Notes: generated from the letters alone by a model not told the origin. 64,000 bases of DNA from Taenia hydatigena (GCA_036345935.2 JADWOT020000003.1:8110134-8174133), one strand, 5' to 3'; counted from the first letter of the stretch, positions 11,360 through 24,764 are shown. Numbers and translations are program-made.

Positions 11360-12090
11360 ACCTCCTGCAACATCTTTCTCTACAACAAATTGAAGGGCAG
11401 ATCGCTGCTTTTTGGAGGCTTTTGGTTTAAAGTTCGGCTCAATTACTCTGAAGTAGCGAGTTCCTTTTCTTCCCCACTTTCGTTCTTGCTATTGGAAGAC
11501 TGAATATGCCTTGACGTCTTCATTATGGGTAAGAGAGAGAGTACAGAGGGAGAATTTAGGACGGAGATGTGTCACGCTCTTTGAGTGACCACGCCGCTCT
11601 GCAACCAGGTTCAAATTGTCGTTCCGCCTCAGGCCTACAGATAACATGTAAGTATTGTGTCTGACTGAAAGGAAAGAGATGTAAGACAGGAAGTAGGGAT
11701 GCTATTTAGGCATGCTTGAATAGAGTGTCATATGCTTTTCAGCCATAATTTCGCAAATCCGATTATTTCGCTTCATATTTATCAGCCGTCTTATTAATGC
11801 TTACTGAATAACTCCAAACATGACTTATCGCTCAACTGTAGACAACCCTAACTCACACTCGAGTGACTAAGTACAAACCGTCTATTCATTTACTCCAGAC
11901 ACAGGCACCAAGAGCTGGACAACTGTGGCTGCAATCTACTTCGGTCTGATGTCCCACTTCTTAGTGCATTTACTCAAGAGCCAGGTTCCATTTTGGAAGC
12001 GAAGAGCCCGAATCCAAATTCCATTTTAATTTTTTCACTCTGACATAATTATTCTGCAAAGTATAAAACAATTGAATGTTTTATGTTGGT

Positions 12091-15000
12091 CAGGTTGGTC
12101 AGATCCTACCGAGTTAATGCTGCCACTTTGACATCCATTGTTTTATGTCTCAGTGCTAGATATCAGCCATCAAGTTCTCCAAAGCCCGATAGTTAAAATG
12201 CACTCTACAGTGATGACGTGTATTCATTTCATGAACTGAGCTAAGTCAACGCATGATCGTCCTCTCTGCAACTTTATTAGACCCCTTGACTTCAATAAAA
12301 GTCCATTTTGTACGAAGTTGGGAGGAATGATTCTTGTTAGCAATTAAGTTGTCTGTCTCCAGTCATGTCCAGAGACCGGATCTACCAGAATTTCGGGTAG
12401 GCATAAGGAGGCACAGCGATCAGGGTTACCGCTGCTTTGTGTACACCTCTACCTTCCATCCGGAAACTCTGCTCTCAGGGACTTCTGATTAGTCCTTCGT
12501 CTCAAAGCTTCTCAGCCAAGAGAATTGGTTATTGGACAGAGATGGGGAATGCGATTTACGCAACTGTTGAAGTTTTGTTGGGATTCGGGATTTGTGTCCG
12601 TCGAAGAGATTGTCAGCCCTAACTCAGCTATTGGGCACAAAAGAGTTACATGGTTACATTTCTTTTCTAAGTACTTGCTCTTAAAATGTGATCAAATTTA
12701 CCTGTAGAATGACAATTCAGTTCAGCGCAAATTGTCAGAATTGTGGAGTAGGGCAATGTTTCAATTCATTGTGCTTACTATGTGTCACATGATATTTCAC
12801 GGTCCTTTGCACTCAACTGAACACCACAAATGGGACATCTTCTCATACGCATTCTGCAAGTCGATTTTCCCTTGTAGGATTTAATCATAAGGAGGCTAGA
12901 TTGCAGACACCGTGCAATGAACAAACAAGCACTAAATGAGATTCAGATGGATGAAGAGGCGAGGCGAATAGAGTTGAAGGGCGAAGATTTGGGTGTTGGC
13001 ATAGCTCACTTTACTGCATAAACCCATATTGTTGTTAGAGCAATAATTTCACTCTTCTTCTCGTGACTTCTGTTGAAGTGTGCTCGAATCGAGACCATGG
13101 AATGGGACCGAGCACAGCGGCTAGCACTGAGAGAGGACGAGTGGGAAATTGAGAGGTTGTGTTTAAGGTATTTGAATATGGTTCTGCATTCTGATGCGTT
13201 TCGCTGAGTGCCCCGAGGCATCAGACAGCAAATGTGAGTGCCTAAGTCAAGTAAAAATGGTAATGTATCTGTTTGGGTTACATTTAACGCGTCAATTACT
13301 GTCTGTTCTGCTATGCCTTATTTGTAGCAGCAAGAGTTGTGTTAAAATGTCAATGAAGAAATATGCTGTGCTCTTTATGCTGCGATTGGGAATTGAAGGA
13401 TGTCAAAATTATTTCGCACATGCTTTTCTATTTGCACTTCTCTCAATGAGGCATGACGAAGTTGTTGAATCCATAGTCGTTTTCCTAGAACCAAACAAAT
13501 CATAAGGAATCCTAAATTCAAAAAGTCCACTTCCTGTAGTCACAAATTTAGCGTCCACTTTGATATTTCTGCAATTTCTACATTCAAAGCCTTATACTCG
13601 TTTGTTTTAACCAAAGCTAGTTCTTCCGTCAGCTCCTCTGCGGTGTGGGTTTCTGGCCAATGCCTTCTTGTTGACAAGAGTCAAACGCGATTGCAATTAG
13701 AAAGGCGCTGTCAATGCTCGACGTTGCGATCGTGCCTCTCTTATTTATTTTCGCCGCTTTTATTTAGACAAGAATGCGCTGAAAATGTTTTAATCATAGG
13801 AGACGCCATTTTCTGTGCTCACGTCACGACAGTAAATGCGTGGCAGCAAGTATAAGTGTGGAGTTGGGGAATGAGAGAAATCAGGTTCTTCGGTGCGCTT
13901 TTGCAAATCAACACGACCATCCCTCTTGGTCTCCAGACAGCATGTCGTTGTGAACTGGAATGTCTTTTTATGACACGTTCAGAGCGCGTGAATACAATAC
14001 CGAAAGTCAACAAGATGTTTGTAGTGGTTCGGCAACAAAGTCTTTAACATTGAAGCGGACGAGTGGAAAGTAGATTTGATTGGGTTCGCTCCCCTTCATA
14101 AAATTAGCTACGATTTGCGGTAGTGCATGGAATGCTTTGAGTCGTTGCATCGCTCCATTACTTTCCATTGGGCGGTTGGAAGTGTTGAGCACTGCAAGTA
14201 AAGACGCAGATGGCGCTTGAGGTTGTCGAGACGTGAAGAGCTCAGGTATTTAGTGTATCCTTTTTACAAGATGCACATTATCCACAACTAATTGTCTCAG
14301 AGGCAAATAGCAGTGCTGAACCAATGGTGGTGATGTGGTGGTAAAAAGCTGAAGATTTACCGAGAGCACTGAGCGGCAGATGAGGGAGGTATGTGGTCGG
14401 AAATGAAGCGGCGCAGGTGCTGCTTAGAATCTAAGCTCTTGCCCTCTGGTGTACTTGCTTACGCTTTCATTTTTAGTTAAAGCTAGAGTGCCATTTAAGT
14501 GAAGTATCATTGTCATCAACTTGCGATTAGGATAAAGCCTAGACCTGCTTTCGTTCAAAGTTCTTTGTTGGGAACTTAGGAAGAAGTATGTTGCAAGCAC
14601 CAGCTTGACGACCGGAAGGCGATAGGGCGTAATAGGCAAACGCGAACTGAGGCGATGCGTAGAGAGAAATGCCTATGGTAGGTTTTGTGAAATGAAAGCA
14701 GTAGGAAGGAGAAAAACAATCAAAAATACATGTCTGGATGGTGTATACTCATTCTCATTTCATTACCTTCCCCGCTAAAGTAGTCGGTTGGAATTTTGTG
14801 CGTTCCACTTTGCTATACCAGTCGATGCATCCAAATGATTTCCTTCCCAGTGTACCTTTCGAATAGGCTTCCCCAACTCTTTTGATTTAGCAAATGCTGC
14901 CCACATTGCTTAATACTTTGCTTGTGAGTCAACCCACTCCCGGTCATGCAAATGCTGTACATCGAGTTTGATACCTGTTTCTTTGATATAAGAGGGTCCA

Positions 15001-16079
15001 GTTTCCTAGAAATCCATCTCAAATCGTTAGAATGCTTTCGCCATGCATTCAGAAGCATCAACTCTTGAACATTGGATCCCACCTTGTCTTTCAAATGCAC
15101 TCGTCTTTTGCTGGAAGGTCAGTGTTTTGGTTAAACAACTTTATTGTCATCCACTGCGATTAGAATAACACGGTAAAGACCCACACCTTGGTGAACCACT
15201 ATACTTCAGGCTCTGTTTGAAGATACTCATTCAAAGTTCCGATGACTGTCTGTGACACGAGTGAGGGCTATGCGACGAGATGCTGTGGAGGCAGTTGGCA
15301 TATTCCTCAGGTCCTTCCGCCTCTATGTCTAATTCCAGTTTCGCCTGTAGCTTTGATTCTCCCACCAGATTGGTCGTTAGTTTGGGTTGGATCAATGGAG
15401 GGACACGACGACTTAGGAGTGGGAGTGAATGGCATAGTTGTTGCGATTGACGTAGATCTCCTTTGATCAGGATGTTTGGCATATCCTTATCAGAGTGCAC
15501 GATTGGATGTTGTTGTAATGAGATGCTTGTATCCTGGGAAGAACCTCACGACACTACTACTTTTAATCATTAGTGGTTAATTCGATGCAACAATTTTAAT
15601 TAAATGAAGACAAAGTGTGGCAAGACATGATGACTTAAAAGGCCCTTTCCCTGTTAAATATTTCCATTGATGCAAAATCCAAAATGATATAGCTAATATT
15701 CATCAAAATCTTATTCAAAGTGGTATGAAGCTATGTTTGAAGGTTGCCAAATACTTTGGAATGGGAGCTCATGCATCTCCGTGATGCCAACTTTACTTGT
15801 CGAGTCAAAATGGAAGTCTTGCCTTCCTAATTGATCGTGTCCTGGCAGACTAGGCGAAGTTGTCGCTTTAAGATCTGAGTGTTTGCTGTTGTTCTTGTTG
15901 AGCTGTTTGTCATAAGTTAGTATTTTTTGCAGTTATCCAGACTGTCAACAAAACACTCTCCCACATAGGCCATTTTCAATGCAAACCTTTTAACCTCCAA
16001 AGAAGAGCGTCTAAATGTTTAGGAGTAAGAAGCGCTCCTTAAATTGTTTAATTATTCGACAGATAGGTTTCCTCCTAGC
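12091..16079. repeat. degenerate R1 repeat territory
   Basis: Inverted R1 modules lie at 13000-13110 (relative of 33110-33210, 36950-37050, 39490-39590 and 55190-55290), 13830-13900 and 14000-14200. The 12230-12460 segment resembles 7700-7870 and 39070-39160. Remaining frames are short. Nothing intact is recognised. Confidence 0.55.
14007..14200 (-). pseudogene. R1 module d, copy with continuous frame (FHALPQI ... FNVKDFV)
   Basis: The minus-strand frame reads GAMQRLKAFHALPQIVAN, then YFPLVRFNVKDFVAEPLQ, and ends at a stop. Related copies occur on the plus strand at 27520-27805, 29090-29340, 35250-35575, 38280-38440 and 42490-42745, and on the minus strand near 40180-40310. Most of those are frameshifted between the two halves; this one is continuous and shows that both halves belong to one protein tail. 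The family is not recognised. Confidence 0.45.
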
Positions 16080-16520
16080 GAATGAGGAATCCAATGTAGT
16101 CAGTGCTAGTCCTTTGCGTTTATGTGGCGTGGTTCATAAATGGCATTTGTGAAGTAGACTTACGACAGCCATGCGGACCATCGAAATGCGTAAAGCAAAA
16201 CCAACATTTGGTTACAGTTGGCTTGAAGACAGCACACCTAAATTAAACAGCAGTACACACCTAGAAATGTTTGCCCAAGACAGTAAAATAATGCCTGTCT
16301 GCAAGAATTTGAGAGTGGTGGTAATTGTAACCAACAATACGTAAAGACACGACCTGTTGTTTATCGCTCATGACATCCCAAAGAGGACAAACAAACAAAA
16401 AACAAGCAGGATGTGTCTTCAGTGTGGGGATCCTTAGTGGCGATCACAGGACTGCAGCGAGAGGACACGCAATTTGGTTGACCACTTGAAGGTCAGGGAT
16501 GGTCACCTACCTCACGCAAA
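16080..16520 (+). repeat. R1 module g, copy 1
   Basis: This is a related copy of the module at 19850-20250, 22580-22910, 34560-34860 and, inverted, 26520-26800. Landmarks are the GTTCATAAA(T/G)GGCA segment, a TTGGTTACAG-like stretch and a GGTCAGGGATGGTCA end. It is non-coding as far as can be seen. Confidence 0.65.
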
Positions 16521-19250
16521 CCATTTCCATCTGTGTGCAGACATTGTTAATTACGGTTGTTACTAAGATTTCTCCATTTCATTACTGCGGCATCTAATCA
16601 GTTTTGCTGTATTTCATCACTTAGGCTTAGTCAAGTGCTCTCAAATAGCCTCAAGCTGCGACACATAATTACACCACGTGATGCTACTTATTTTATGAAC
16701 TGAGTAGTCTGTAGACAGTTCCAAGCAGTAAAAATGGGCAGTGAAGGAGCTATTTGTTGGGGTAACCTCACTTTCGCAGATCAAAACAATCATGGACAGA
16801 GCGTAAAACTGCAGGCAATTTCGTGCAGTTAAAGTGGATGACGTAACAAAGAAGTCGGCAAATTGATGAGCGTCTCTGATTACCCACGGAAAAACGCCAA
16901 AAAATTTGTGCAAAATCTCAACAAAGAGTGTAAAATGGTCTATAAAAAGAAACAAAAAGACGTCTATCTAAACCAAAATCCGTTTTTCAATTTAAACACA
17001 ACAAGCGCATTATTTTTCTTCAAAAATAGACATTTTATAGCATTTAGAATAAAAGGTAAATAGGATGCAATTCTGCTGTATGCAAATCACTCAATGTAGA
17101 TCAGCTTTCTCCAATCCATTAAATAACCAGTACGTGTGACCTTATTAGAGCAAAATGTTGTAAATGCCGGCGAGTAATGCCTAAAGGAAAAAAAGGCGAG
17201 TGTTTTGGAGCCTCATAGTGACTAAGGAGGTAGACGTTGGGTTGCGTAATTGGAGTCGCTTGTAAATCAGTCGCAAGAGCCTGCATCCGTCTGACTTCAC
17301 CCCGGCATCTAATGTCACACCAGAAGATGGGTGCATTAAAACCGCATCCTCGACATTAAGGAAGGTACACAAAGTTGGTACCGTTTCGATGTTCCAACAC
17401 CTGAGGTTCTGTGTCTCCTCTTTTCATGCTTTGCTGGAAGTAGACGCTGCAGGTCAAAGGTACTGGGCATGAAGTGAAAATGGGTGCAAGTTGAAGACGG
17501 TGGGACACCTACTGCGCAATGACAGAATATGGCACCTTCTTTGCCAATTGCAGGTGGTGGCTATCCAAAATCAAATCTTCAACTCAGTTCTCCCACCCAT
17601 CGTCACTTCTTTAACTTCCACATATTTTTCTCACACCGAAATTACTACTGTAAATGCGGTCTACGGTCGCAAAAGTGCGAGAGTTCGTCTAATGCTAATG
17701 AACTTTAGTTGCCTTTTATGATAATAACATTGCTTAACAGAAGCATGAGTCAAGAATATTGATGGATTTATATGCTGGGATGACTTTGTTTTATGCTGCG
17801 CACAGACCTTTTGCGTATTTATACAGATAACTCAACGTTGACATATGAAGCGAAATGAATGGACATCTTTTTCGCACAGTGGGTAACCGTCGAAGCATAA
17901 GTCATTGCAGGAGACAAACTGAATACTAAATGAACTCACGGAGGGATGCCGACGCGAGTGCCAAGGACTGTATCAGGGTTGTATCAATAAGCATGCCTAA
18001 CCGCACTTTGCTGCAACCAATCCTCTGTTCACCGGAAGTGGTGCATCCAAACCCGCTTTGTGGGTAACTTTCATTATTCAGTCACATAATCAAGAAAAGT
18101 TGTGATGCCTATTTGTAGTCATTTGCATGCGCAGTTTCGACGGAGTGGGCGGCAGATCACCACCACCACCACCACCACCACCACCACCACCACCACCACC
18201 ACCACCACCACCACGTCGAGTTTAAACATGAAATTTGAACGATTGCATTGCTTCGAAAGGGGGCCAATATGAAGATTATCTAATGACGTGCTCCTTCCCA
18301 ACCATTTAAAACCGGCCTATAAAATTGGGGAAGAGAATGAAGGAAGAGTGTGGGCAAGAGTGTTAGTCCTGACAATGTTGCATGTTTTTGCGAGTTGGAA
18401 AGGGGCTGCACGAAATGCATCTTCAAATTATGCAGCTACGCCAAATGCAATCATGACTCTCTGAGAATGTCTAGAATGTCAAGTGGGAACTCCTATTCCA
18501 TCATACATGTCTTTCGCCATTAGGAATTCCAAAACGAAGCACCGAATCTCAATCACCTTGAATTATAACCTGCTGATGGAATAATGAGTAAATGCGATTT
18601 CATGCTGGGGGGAGAACTGGTGAATTTGCAAAGCTTCAAGGTTGTCCTGATACTTTCGCTTGATTTGTCTCATGAAGCATGCAATTTAAAGGAGTAGCAC
18701 CTTAAATAACTGCAGTTGGTAGCAACATTTTTGGCTGTTGCGATGCCGCATTTGCTATTATGCCCGCCATCGGGTTGAGTCCTTTGATGCATCCCGATTC
18801 AGTAGGATCGCAGACAAAATGTGGCAAAATTACTGCCTCAAGTGTCATCACTCTTGGATTTAGTAGGTCATAAACACCTTTGCATGCATAGAAATACAGC
18901 CATTTCAAAGCCCAGCTGAACTCAATATTCCCTGCTGTGAGTAGTCGCCTTACGTACAATAATAGTGATGATACGTTTTAGGGTTGGTTGAATTCCAATG
19001 ATGAATTCATATCAAAGTCAGATCCCAGAGGTAGCGCAAAAATGTCGTAAAAGACAACTGAGGAATGCAAGTATGTCACCCACCTTTGTGCAAGCCATGG
19101 CGTAATTAAAGCTGCCTGTCTTTACTTCCAAAAGCCAGTCACTTTGCACTCCTACACATCGACAGGTGTGATTTGTCTGAATGATGCCGACAACCGGACC
19201 CGCCATGCAGAGTTGGCTCGTGAGGTGTGGCACAAGTCTCTTCTGGGGTG
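16521..19250. other. unassigned, mostly unique sequence
   Basis: Apart from the CAC tract at 18158 no module could be matched elsewhere. Short frames lack family resemblance. The AT-rich stretch at 16860-17060 has a 66-codon Lys/Phe/Asn-rich frame that looks like low-complexity chance. Confidence 0.4.
18158..18214. repeat. (CAC)n trinucleotide microsatellite
   Basis: Uninterrupted CAC units run for about 57 bases. The poly-Val frame that crosses it on the minus strand is an artefact of the repeat. Confidence 0.97.
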
Positions 19251-19259
19251 GTAAAGCAG

Positions 19260-19417
19260 ATGACCCATCTCTTTCCTCCGATGAAGCCGATCTCACTCAA
19301 CTCCACCTCTCCCTACACCGTGGACTACTACCGTTCGTTGTTGGAGAAACTGCGACCGGGTGACCTGTGTGAGAGCAGCGAGCATGTAGTTTGTCAGGGA
19401 CGATGTCGACCAGACAG
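19260..19417 (+). CDS. candidate internal exon, product unknown
   Basis: A GTAAAGCAG acceptor-like site precedes the segment and a strong donor (GACAG followed by GTGAGC) closes it at 19417/19418. Between them one frame is open for 52 codons and reads very protein-like: it starts MTHLFPPMKPISLN, continues YTVDYYRSLLEKLRPGDLC and ends with VVCQGRCRPD. Local GC is higher than in the flanks. The frame opens after a TGA at 19221-19223. A second frame just upstream (19168-19250, ending AREVWHKSLLGW) is also protein-like but cannot be joined by an ordinary intron. No family was recognised, and no partner exon was found nearby. Confidence 0.4.
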
Positions 19418-19849
19418 GTGAGCCATCTCGTCCTCAGGATTTGATTATGTAATTCAACCCTCCCAACAATAATTTAAATAGTTTCCCGCTAAGTATTGAA
19501 AGCTAGACATAAAGAATTCATCTTTCATAATCAAATTATTGCAGAAGTCAAGTATGGTTAGCAGGTTCAGCTCTGGTAAGATGACTTAGTGTTCAGCAAG
19601 ACTAGTGATCTAAGAGCACGCACCAGACTTATATGTTTTGCATCTATTTGTGGATGAAGCGTGCTTCAATTCAACCTAGGGCTATTACCAGCTCAGAGTC
19701 TTGTTGCTGGAGACTGCGGGATAACTAAAACGTCAGTTAAAAGTGAGTTTTGTTAGTTTGAATTTGCTTGGAAGATATCTTTGAGCGTAAAAGAATCAAA
19801 GGCAGTAGATGATAACTCTTTGGTCCCAAGCGGTAAAGTTGTCTCCCAA

Positions 19850-20250
19850 CAGCCTTGCAGAATATCAAAGCATGCCGCGCAAAGAAGACATTGGGCTACG
19901 GTCAGCTTGAAGATAGCGCGATCTATCTAACCACCAACACGTACCCCAGAAAAATGTACGCAAAATGTTAAAATAACGTGCAACTGCATGAACTCGAAAT
20001 TAGTGACAAAGTCTCCCATCAATGCGTAAAACATTGGCAAGGTGTAATAAGTTTGTGTGAAGCAATGACAGAAATGAAGACCCTGTGCGGAATGGCAGTA
20101 AGAAATTTCTGATTAAGTAAACAAACAAAAAGATGGTGAATTTAGTGCATAGATCTTTGATGCCAATCATGCGACTACATCAGGAGGGTGGTGCACATAT
20201 ATGTGCATGGTGCTTGACCTTCTGGAGGTCAGGGATGGCCACCAGCCTTA
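19850..20250 (+). repeat. R1 module g, copy 2
   Basis: This block contains the GCTACGGTCAGCTTGAAGA-like region, the TCATGCGACTACATCAGGAG-like stretch and the GGAGGTCAGGGATGGCCAC end shared with copies at 16080, 22580 and 34560. Confidence 0.65.
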
Positions 20251-22239
20251 CACAGTTCATTTCCTACTGTGACTGTGCATTGCTAGGTTTGTTGGTAATT
20301 TCCTTGGTTCCACCTTCAAAGTTTCATTTGTGTTTTTTCTCACCAAATCTAGTGAATTCGTCAGCTTGCCGGCACACAGGTTTCTTGTACAGTCGACCAG
20401 CTGACGTGTATGAAACGCGATTATGTTTAATAAGAACACATCAGTTGGCAACGTTGCGATCGCACACCTCCTATTCATCCTTGCACCTTCTTTAAAACAA
20501 ACTGCAGTGTAACTGCTTCACTGACAAGATGCTTCATTTTATGTGCCTGCGGCACGAGTTATTCACACTGGTAGTAAATGCGTAGCAAAGGACTCAAATG
20601 TGGAGGAATTGGGTTAATAGTTTGTGTTTATCGGCTTCTAGACAGTGTGTCATCGTATAAAGGGGCATCTTTTTGCGTCACCTTTAGAGTGAGGCACAAT
20701 ACGATAATTTAGCAAAAGGATTGTGTGAATTCCATTTTATATGCTTGCGTCACGAGTTATTCACACCGGTAGTAAATGTGTGGCAGCAAGTCCAACTGTG
20801 GCGATGTGAAATGGGAGAAATCACTCTCATCAACCAATGGTTTTAGCCCTGTTGGCCTCAAGACAGCACGAGAATGATGCACGCAGTAAAGTGACGTGTG
20901 GGGAGAAACGTTTGTGGTGGGGCTTGGGAATCGAAAGTGGTAGGTAGTTGAGAACCATCTACAGTCTTCCCCGTAGGGTTTTCGCAATCGGTCATGTCGT
21001 GTATTACAATTGATGCAAAACGGTAAAGCACTTTAACGTCGGAGGAACACGTAATAACTTATTCCTATTTAACACACTCATTCACAGTTCTTGTGCATGT
21101 TTGTGGCACGGATGTGGAACATTGCGACACGGTGCTGTGAAGACAGTTGGCATGTTCTTTACTTGCAATTTCACCTGTAGCCTTGCTTTTCCAACTTGAT
21201 CAGAAGTTAATTTTGACCGAAACTTATGGGGGACACGATGACTTGGCGGTGGAATTTGCAAATGCTGTGGAGAAGGGTGTGTAAAGTGAATGAGATAGCC
21301 GTTGCGATCGTCGTAGTTCTCCATCAACCGAGAAGTATGGGATATTCTCATCACAGTACATGGAAGCATTTACTCAGGTGAGACACACACTTGGAGATGA
21401 AATATGCGAGAAGTGATTGCTCCTAAGTGGGCTCACACACCTTCGCACTGATGTGAGATGAAATGGTAGGATAATAGGCCTTTACATAATAAGAAGGAAG
21501 CCATTCCAAAATTGCTTCTACAATCTACATTGCATGGTCTACTTGGCTGCCTACACACCTTCACCCATTCACATTGGTAACAACTCTGGTTTGTCCACAT
21601 CCACGCATTATTAGCTTCTACTCCAACCTAGGCCAAATATGCTTGGAAAAGACGTCCACTGGTAGAAAGAAGTCGTGTCAGAAGAAGCTGGGAGTTAGAG
21701 ATAAAATGCCACAGGCAGCATCTGTATCATGCCACATTTCTGATGTACGATGAAAGATTTAATGTCATGTTCAGCCAGTACGAAGGTGAGTCAGTTGATT
21801 TGAAAATTATAGAGAAAGCTGGTTTTGATGTCAAATGGACTTAATAAAAGAGGCTTACTTTACTTCTGATTTGGAAGTAATGAATAGCGAAACGCAGTGG
21901 GATGCACACAATATCAAACGACTACTTCATCAGGAATGGAAACAAAACTTGTCGCGCAGTCAATTTACTTAGTGTCATCATGATTGTAAAACAAAGCATG
22001 TAAGGAGGGGAAAAAGGATTAGCGACTGGAAGGAGGAGGGTGAGTGGCTTTTGTGTGTGGATACGTTGAGGGGACTGTCACGTGAAATGGCTCTCTTCGT
22101 GACATTGATATTAGGCGGTTCCCAGTCTAGTGGCTTCGCCTACGCCTTCGAACTAAGCACATCAGAATGGAGTACTACAGACGCATTAATTGTGACTCAT
22201 GGCGCAGATGCCCATTTGCACTTGACTTAGGCAGGGCGA
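20251..22239. repeat. R1 territory with inverted modules
   Basis: Two inverted b-type modules with TCACGAGTTATTCACAC lie near 20555 and 20750. An inverted c-type module (ACGTTGCGATCGCAC) lies near 20450. The 21060-21420 part relates to 31000-31360 and 5350-5760 in mixed orientation. The 21488-22160 part is the second copy of module f. No intact gene is present. Confidence 0.6.
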
Positions 22240-23755
22240 GAGGAAGCCAACGACTCGAGTGGTGGAGTTTACTTATTCTCAATTGCCAACATTGCCACAA
22301 ATCGTACGAGGCGATCTAGGCAAATTTGACATAATGAGGCATAAGCGTTCGCTTCTTTTCGGTCAGCTCACGGCGCAAATGATGAAACTGTAAAAATATC
22401 TTGACTAATTAATTTAGAAAGTATTTCCAATTCTTATTCAGGGTGTGTGCAATAATAGCATTTATCAATAGGATTGCTAAGATTGCTAGATATGGTCCCT
22501 GCAGTGCCTTACAATAAAAAGCCCTCAAGTAATAAACCAGTCAGGACTGCCAGTCCTAATGTTGGGTCCGAGCGAAGGAGGGATGCAGGGCAGTAGAAAT
22601 CAGGCCTTTGTGTCCATGTGGCATGGTTCCTGCATGAGGTTTGTGAAGTTGACTGCCGACAGGCCTGTGGAACAAAGTAGGCATTCAGCTGCGGTCAGCA
22701 CGAGGTTAGCACTGTCCATTTAAACACAAACACGCATAAAACTGCACACAAGAAGGTGGAATGATGTGCAACAAGGAAAAGGTGACTTCAATTGGGAGAT
22801 TCTTATGCCAAACACAGAAGTACGGCAGGAGGATGGTGCATGCGTACGTGTAAGTTGCTTGACCTTTTGAAGGAGGTCAGGGATGTTCTCCAACCTCAAG
22901 TATATCATTTCCAACTGTACACAGACGTTGCTGATTGGGGCGTCTACTACAACAACAACAACTCACATTCATCTTTACTAACGTTTCAAAAGCTTGCTTG
23001 TCAACTCCGTTTTCGTTGGCTACTTTATTGTATATCGATTTGGGAACCGCAAATAACCTCAAGTTTCAGCAAGTAATTGTAAGACACTATGGTACTTAGT
23101 TCATGAAGTGAGTAGTATGTGTGCACTTTAAGCAGAACTTATGCATAGTGAGGGAGGCTTTTGTTGGAGCAATCGCATACTTACAAATGTCAGCAGTCAT
23201 AGCTGGGATGTGACTTATCGGCCATACCGTAGCATCAAAGTGCATGAAGAAAACAAAGAGGACAACTTTCTCAGGACTGTTTCTCGCTTTCTACCAACAA
23301 CTGCAGCACAATCTATTCAAAACATCAACAATGCATGTGAATGACCTAAAAAAGGCACCAAAACAGATATGCTCATTGGAGGTATACGCTTAGAACTTGA
23401 GAAATCATTGCCTTGCTTTAGACTTTCTGAGTTCCTCTTATCTTAAAAGGAATTTAAATGTATGTGGTTGTGTGTTCATCATTTCCTTTGGAGCACCTTT
23501 CTTTCTTCCATCAAAATGAGCAGCCTATGTGCTTTTATCAGAAAGGATACCGTTTAGGCACAATGTGTTGGTTTGAAAAAGGTCGTGAGCAATCTCTGAT
23601 TAATAAATGGAAGTCGCAATTGTTGTTGACTTGAAATAACTACGAATGTGGATAGCATAATCGGAGCTGTTTGTATTTCAAGGAAAGCCAAAATGCAGCA
23701 GACTGTAGGTCCGAAATTGCCGTCCAAGCTAATTCACATCCACATCCTTGACATG
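22240..23755. repeat. large inverted repeat IR1, left arm
   Basis: The reverse complement matches 25672-27075. From about 22632 to 23712 the match is almost perfect and gap-free: paired positions sum to 49427 throughout, and one mismatch was seen, at 23584/25843. Outside this core, divergence rises abruptly and the right arm lacks about 106 bases equivalent to 22512-22618. The arm also contains R1 module g copy 3 (22580-22910), so it was built from older repeats. The identical short frames in the two arms merely reflect the duplication. Confidence 0.95.
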
Positions 23756-24384
23756 AGTAAAGACCAACACATGGAAGCCACAAATCAGGGGACCAAGAAG
23801 AATGCTTGCTAGATGAAGCACTCGCCTGTCTCCTATCCGTTTCGCTTTATTGCACGTCTTCCTGCGTAGCGTTAAAGCAATTCATCAGCCGAGCCTAATT
23901 TTAAGGCGATTTTCAAGCGGCACTTTCAGTTGTCGCAGTTATTTACAAGTCCAGGCAACATATTTGCAAGGGACCATTGCAGCCGTGAATGCACAATAAA
24001 ACCCTCATTCGATGTGGGTAAACCCATGTCGCATCCATTGGGTGTGGTTGCCGTTCAATTAGGACTCCAAGTAAGAGGCGACTACCCAAGAGCGCAATGA
24101 ATTTCGGCCTACTGCGAGGATCATGCACATTTGTGCTTTGTGCTGTTATTGCACAGTAAACCTATTCACTGAGGTCACTTTTCTTACAAGTTGCCCACTT
24201 TTCACTGATCTGTCGCATTTATCTGTGGGTTTGGAATGAATTGCACTGAGATTGGTAATATAAGGCTTCCATGGCTAATTTTCTGTGTTAATTATGCCAC
24301 ACTGACGTGGAGATTTTCCCACGAAATTGGACGTGTCAGTGGGCAGCTAGGCTTGTCGGTGTCCTTTAACATCACATAGCCCAC
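23756..24384. other. IR1 spacer, left part
   Basis: No coding or repeat signal is recognised. It may contain upstream sequence of the candidate gene that follows. Confidence 0.4.
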
Positions 24385-24658
24385 ATGATGCTGCAAATGA
24401 AGAGCCTCTGTGCACAAATTCTTCATCGCACAGTGGAATCAAACACTGGGATTTCCCATTCTACTGGTCGGATTCGCCTTCGAAGCCTGGCATGGAAGTT
24501 GCAAGACATATGGAAAGGTAACAAATGTCAACAACCGACGCATTTTAGGACTTCTGAGCGCAGTAGTTCTAACCGTTCGAGCACAAGTAACTTTTAAATG
24601 TCGGGTCTGTAAGCAAGCTTACTTCTGTCATTTCTGTATGCTTAGGCATGAGAATGAG
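24385..24658 (+). CDS. candidate cysteine-rich protein, exon 1
   Basis: A frame open to 24658 ends with FKCRVCKQAYFCHFCMLRH, a CxxC-x5-CxxC-x3-H arrangement that could bind zinc. It then reaches a good donor, GAG followed by GTAAAG at 24659, in phase 0. The upstream part is uncertain. One frame is open from 24410 (IAQWNQTLGFPILLVG). Another from 24385 (MMLQMKSLCAQILHR) could join through a tiny intron (GTAACA at 24518 to TTTTAG at 24549). Such tiny introns occur in some flatworm genes. No known family is recognised. The element sits between the IR1 arms. Confidence 0.4.
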
Positions 24659-24764
24659 GTAAAGCTCACCTGAAGGCTGTGGTAGGTGAGAAGTGGCTGT
24701 TCCTGCAGCATGACTGCCTTCAAGTTGAGTCGATGAGCCATCCCACACTTCGGTGGCGAGTTAG

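Larger units (their letters stand above)
10206..12090. repeat. segmental duplication IR2, left arm (inverted partner 48240-50141)
   Basis: The reverse complement of this block follows 48240-50141 from end to end with moderate divergence. Shared features are the CTGCAATTTAATTGAATTCAC region, the blocks that translate as HTEPVAN, and the LPLLSHLRH frame. Near 10206 homology stops inside the LRHW/LRHL codons. Near 12090 it stops just beyond the TTGAATGTTTTA stretch. A third, more diverged copy of the central part lies at 44330-44940. Confidence 0.85.

Noticed and set aside
11605..11640. tRNA-like GGTTCAAATTG stretch
   Set aside because: No matching acceptor stem, anticodon arm or A box could be found around it; no tRNA or rRNA gene was recognised in the window.
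16863..17063. Lys/Asn/Phe-rich 66-codon frame
   Set aside because: Located in an AT-rich stretch with low-complexity composition and no splice signals or homology.
18119..18301. Open frame with a poly-valine run
   Set aside because: It is the translation of the CAC microsatellite; nothing outside the repeat supports a gene.
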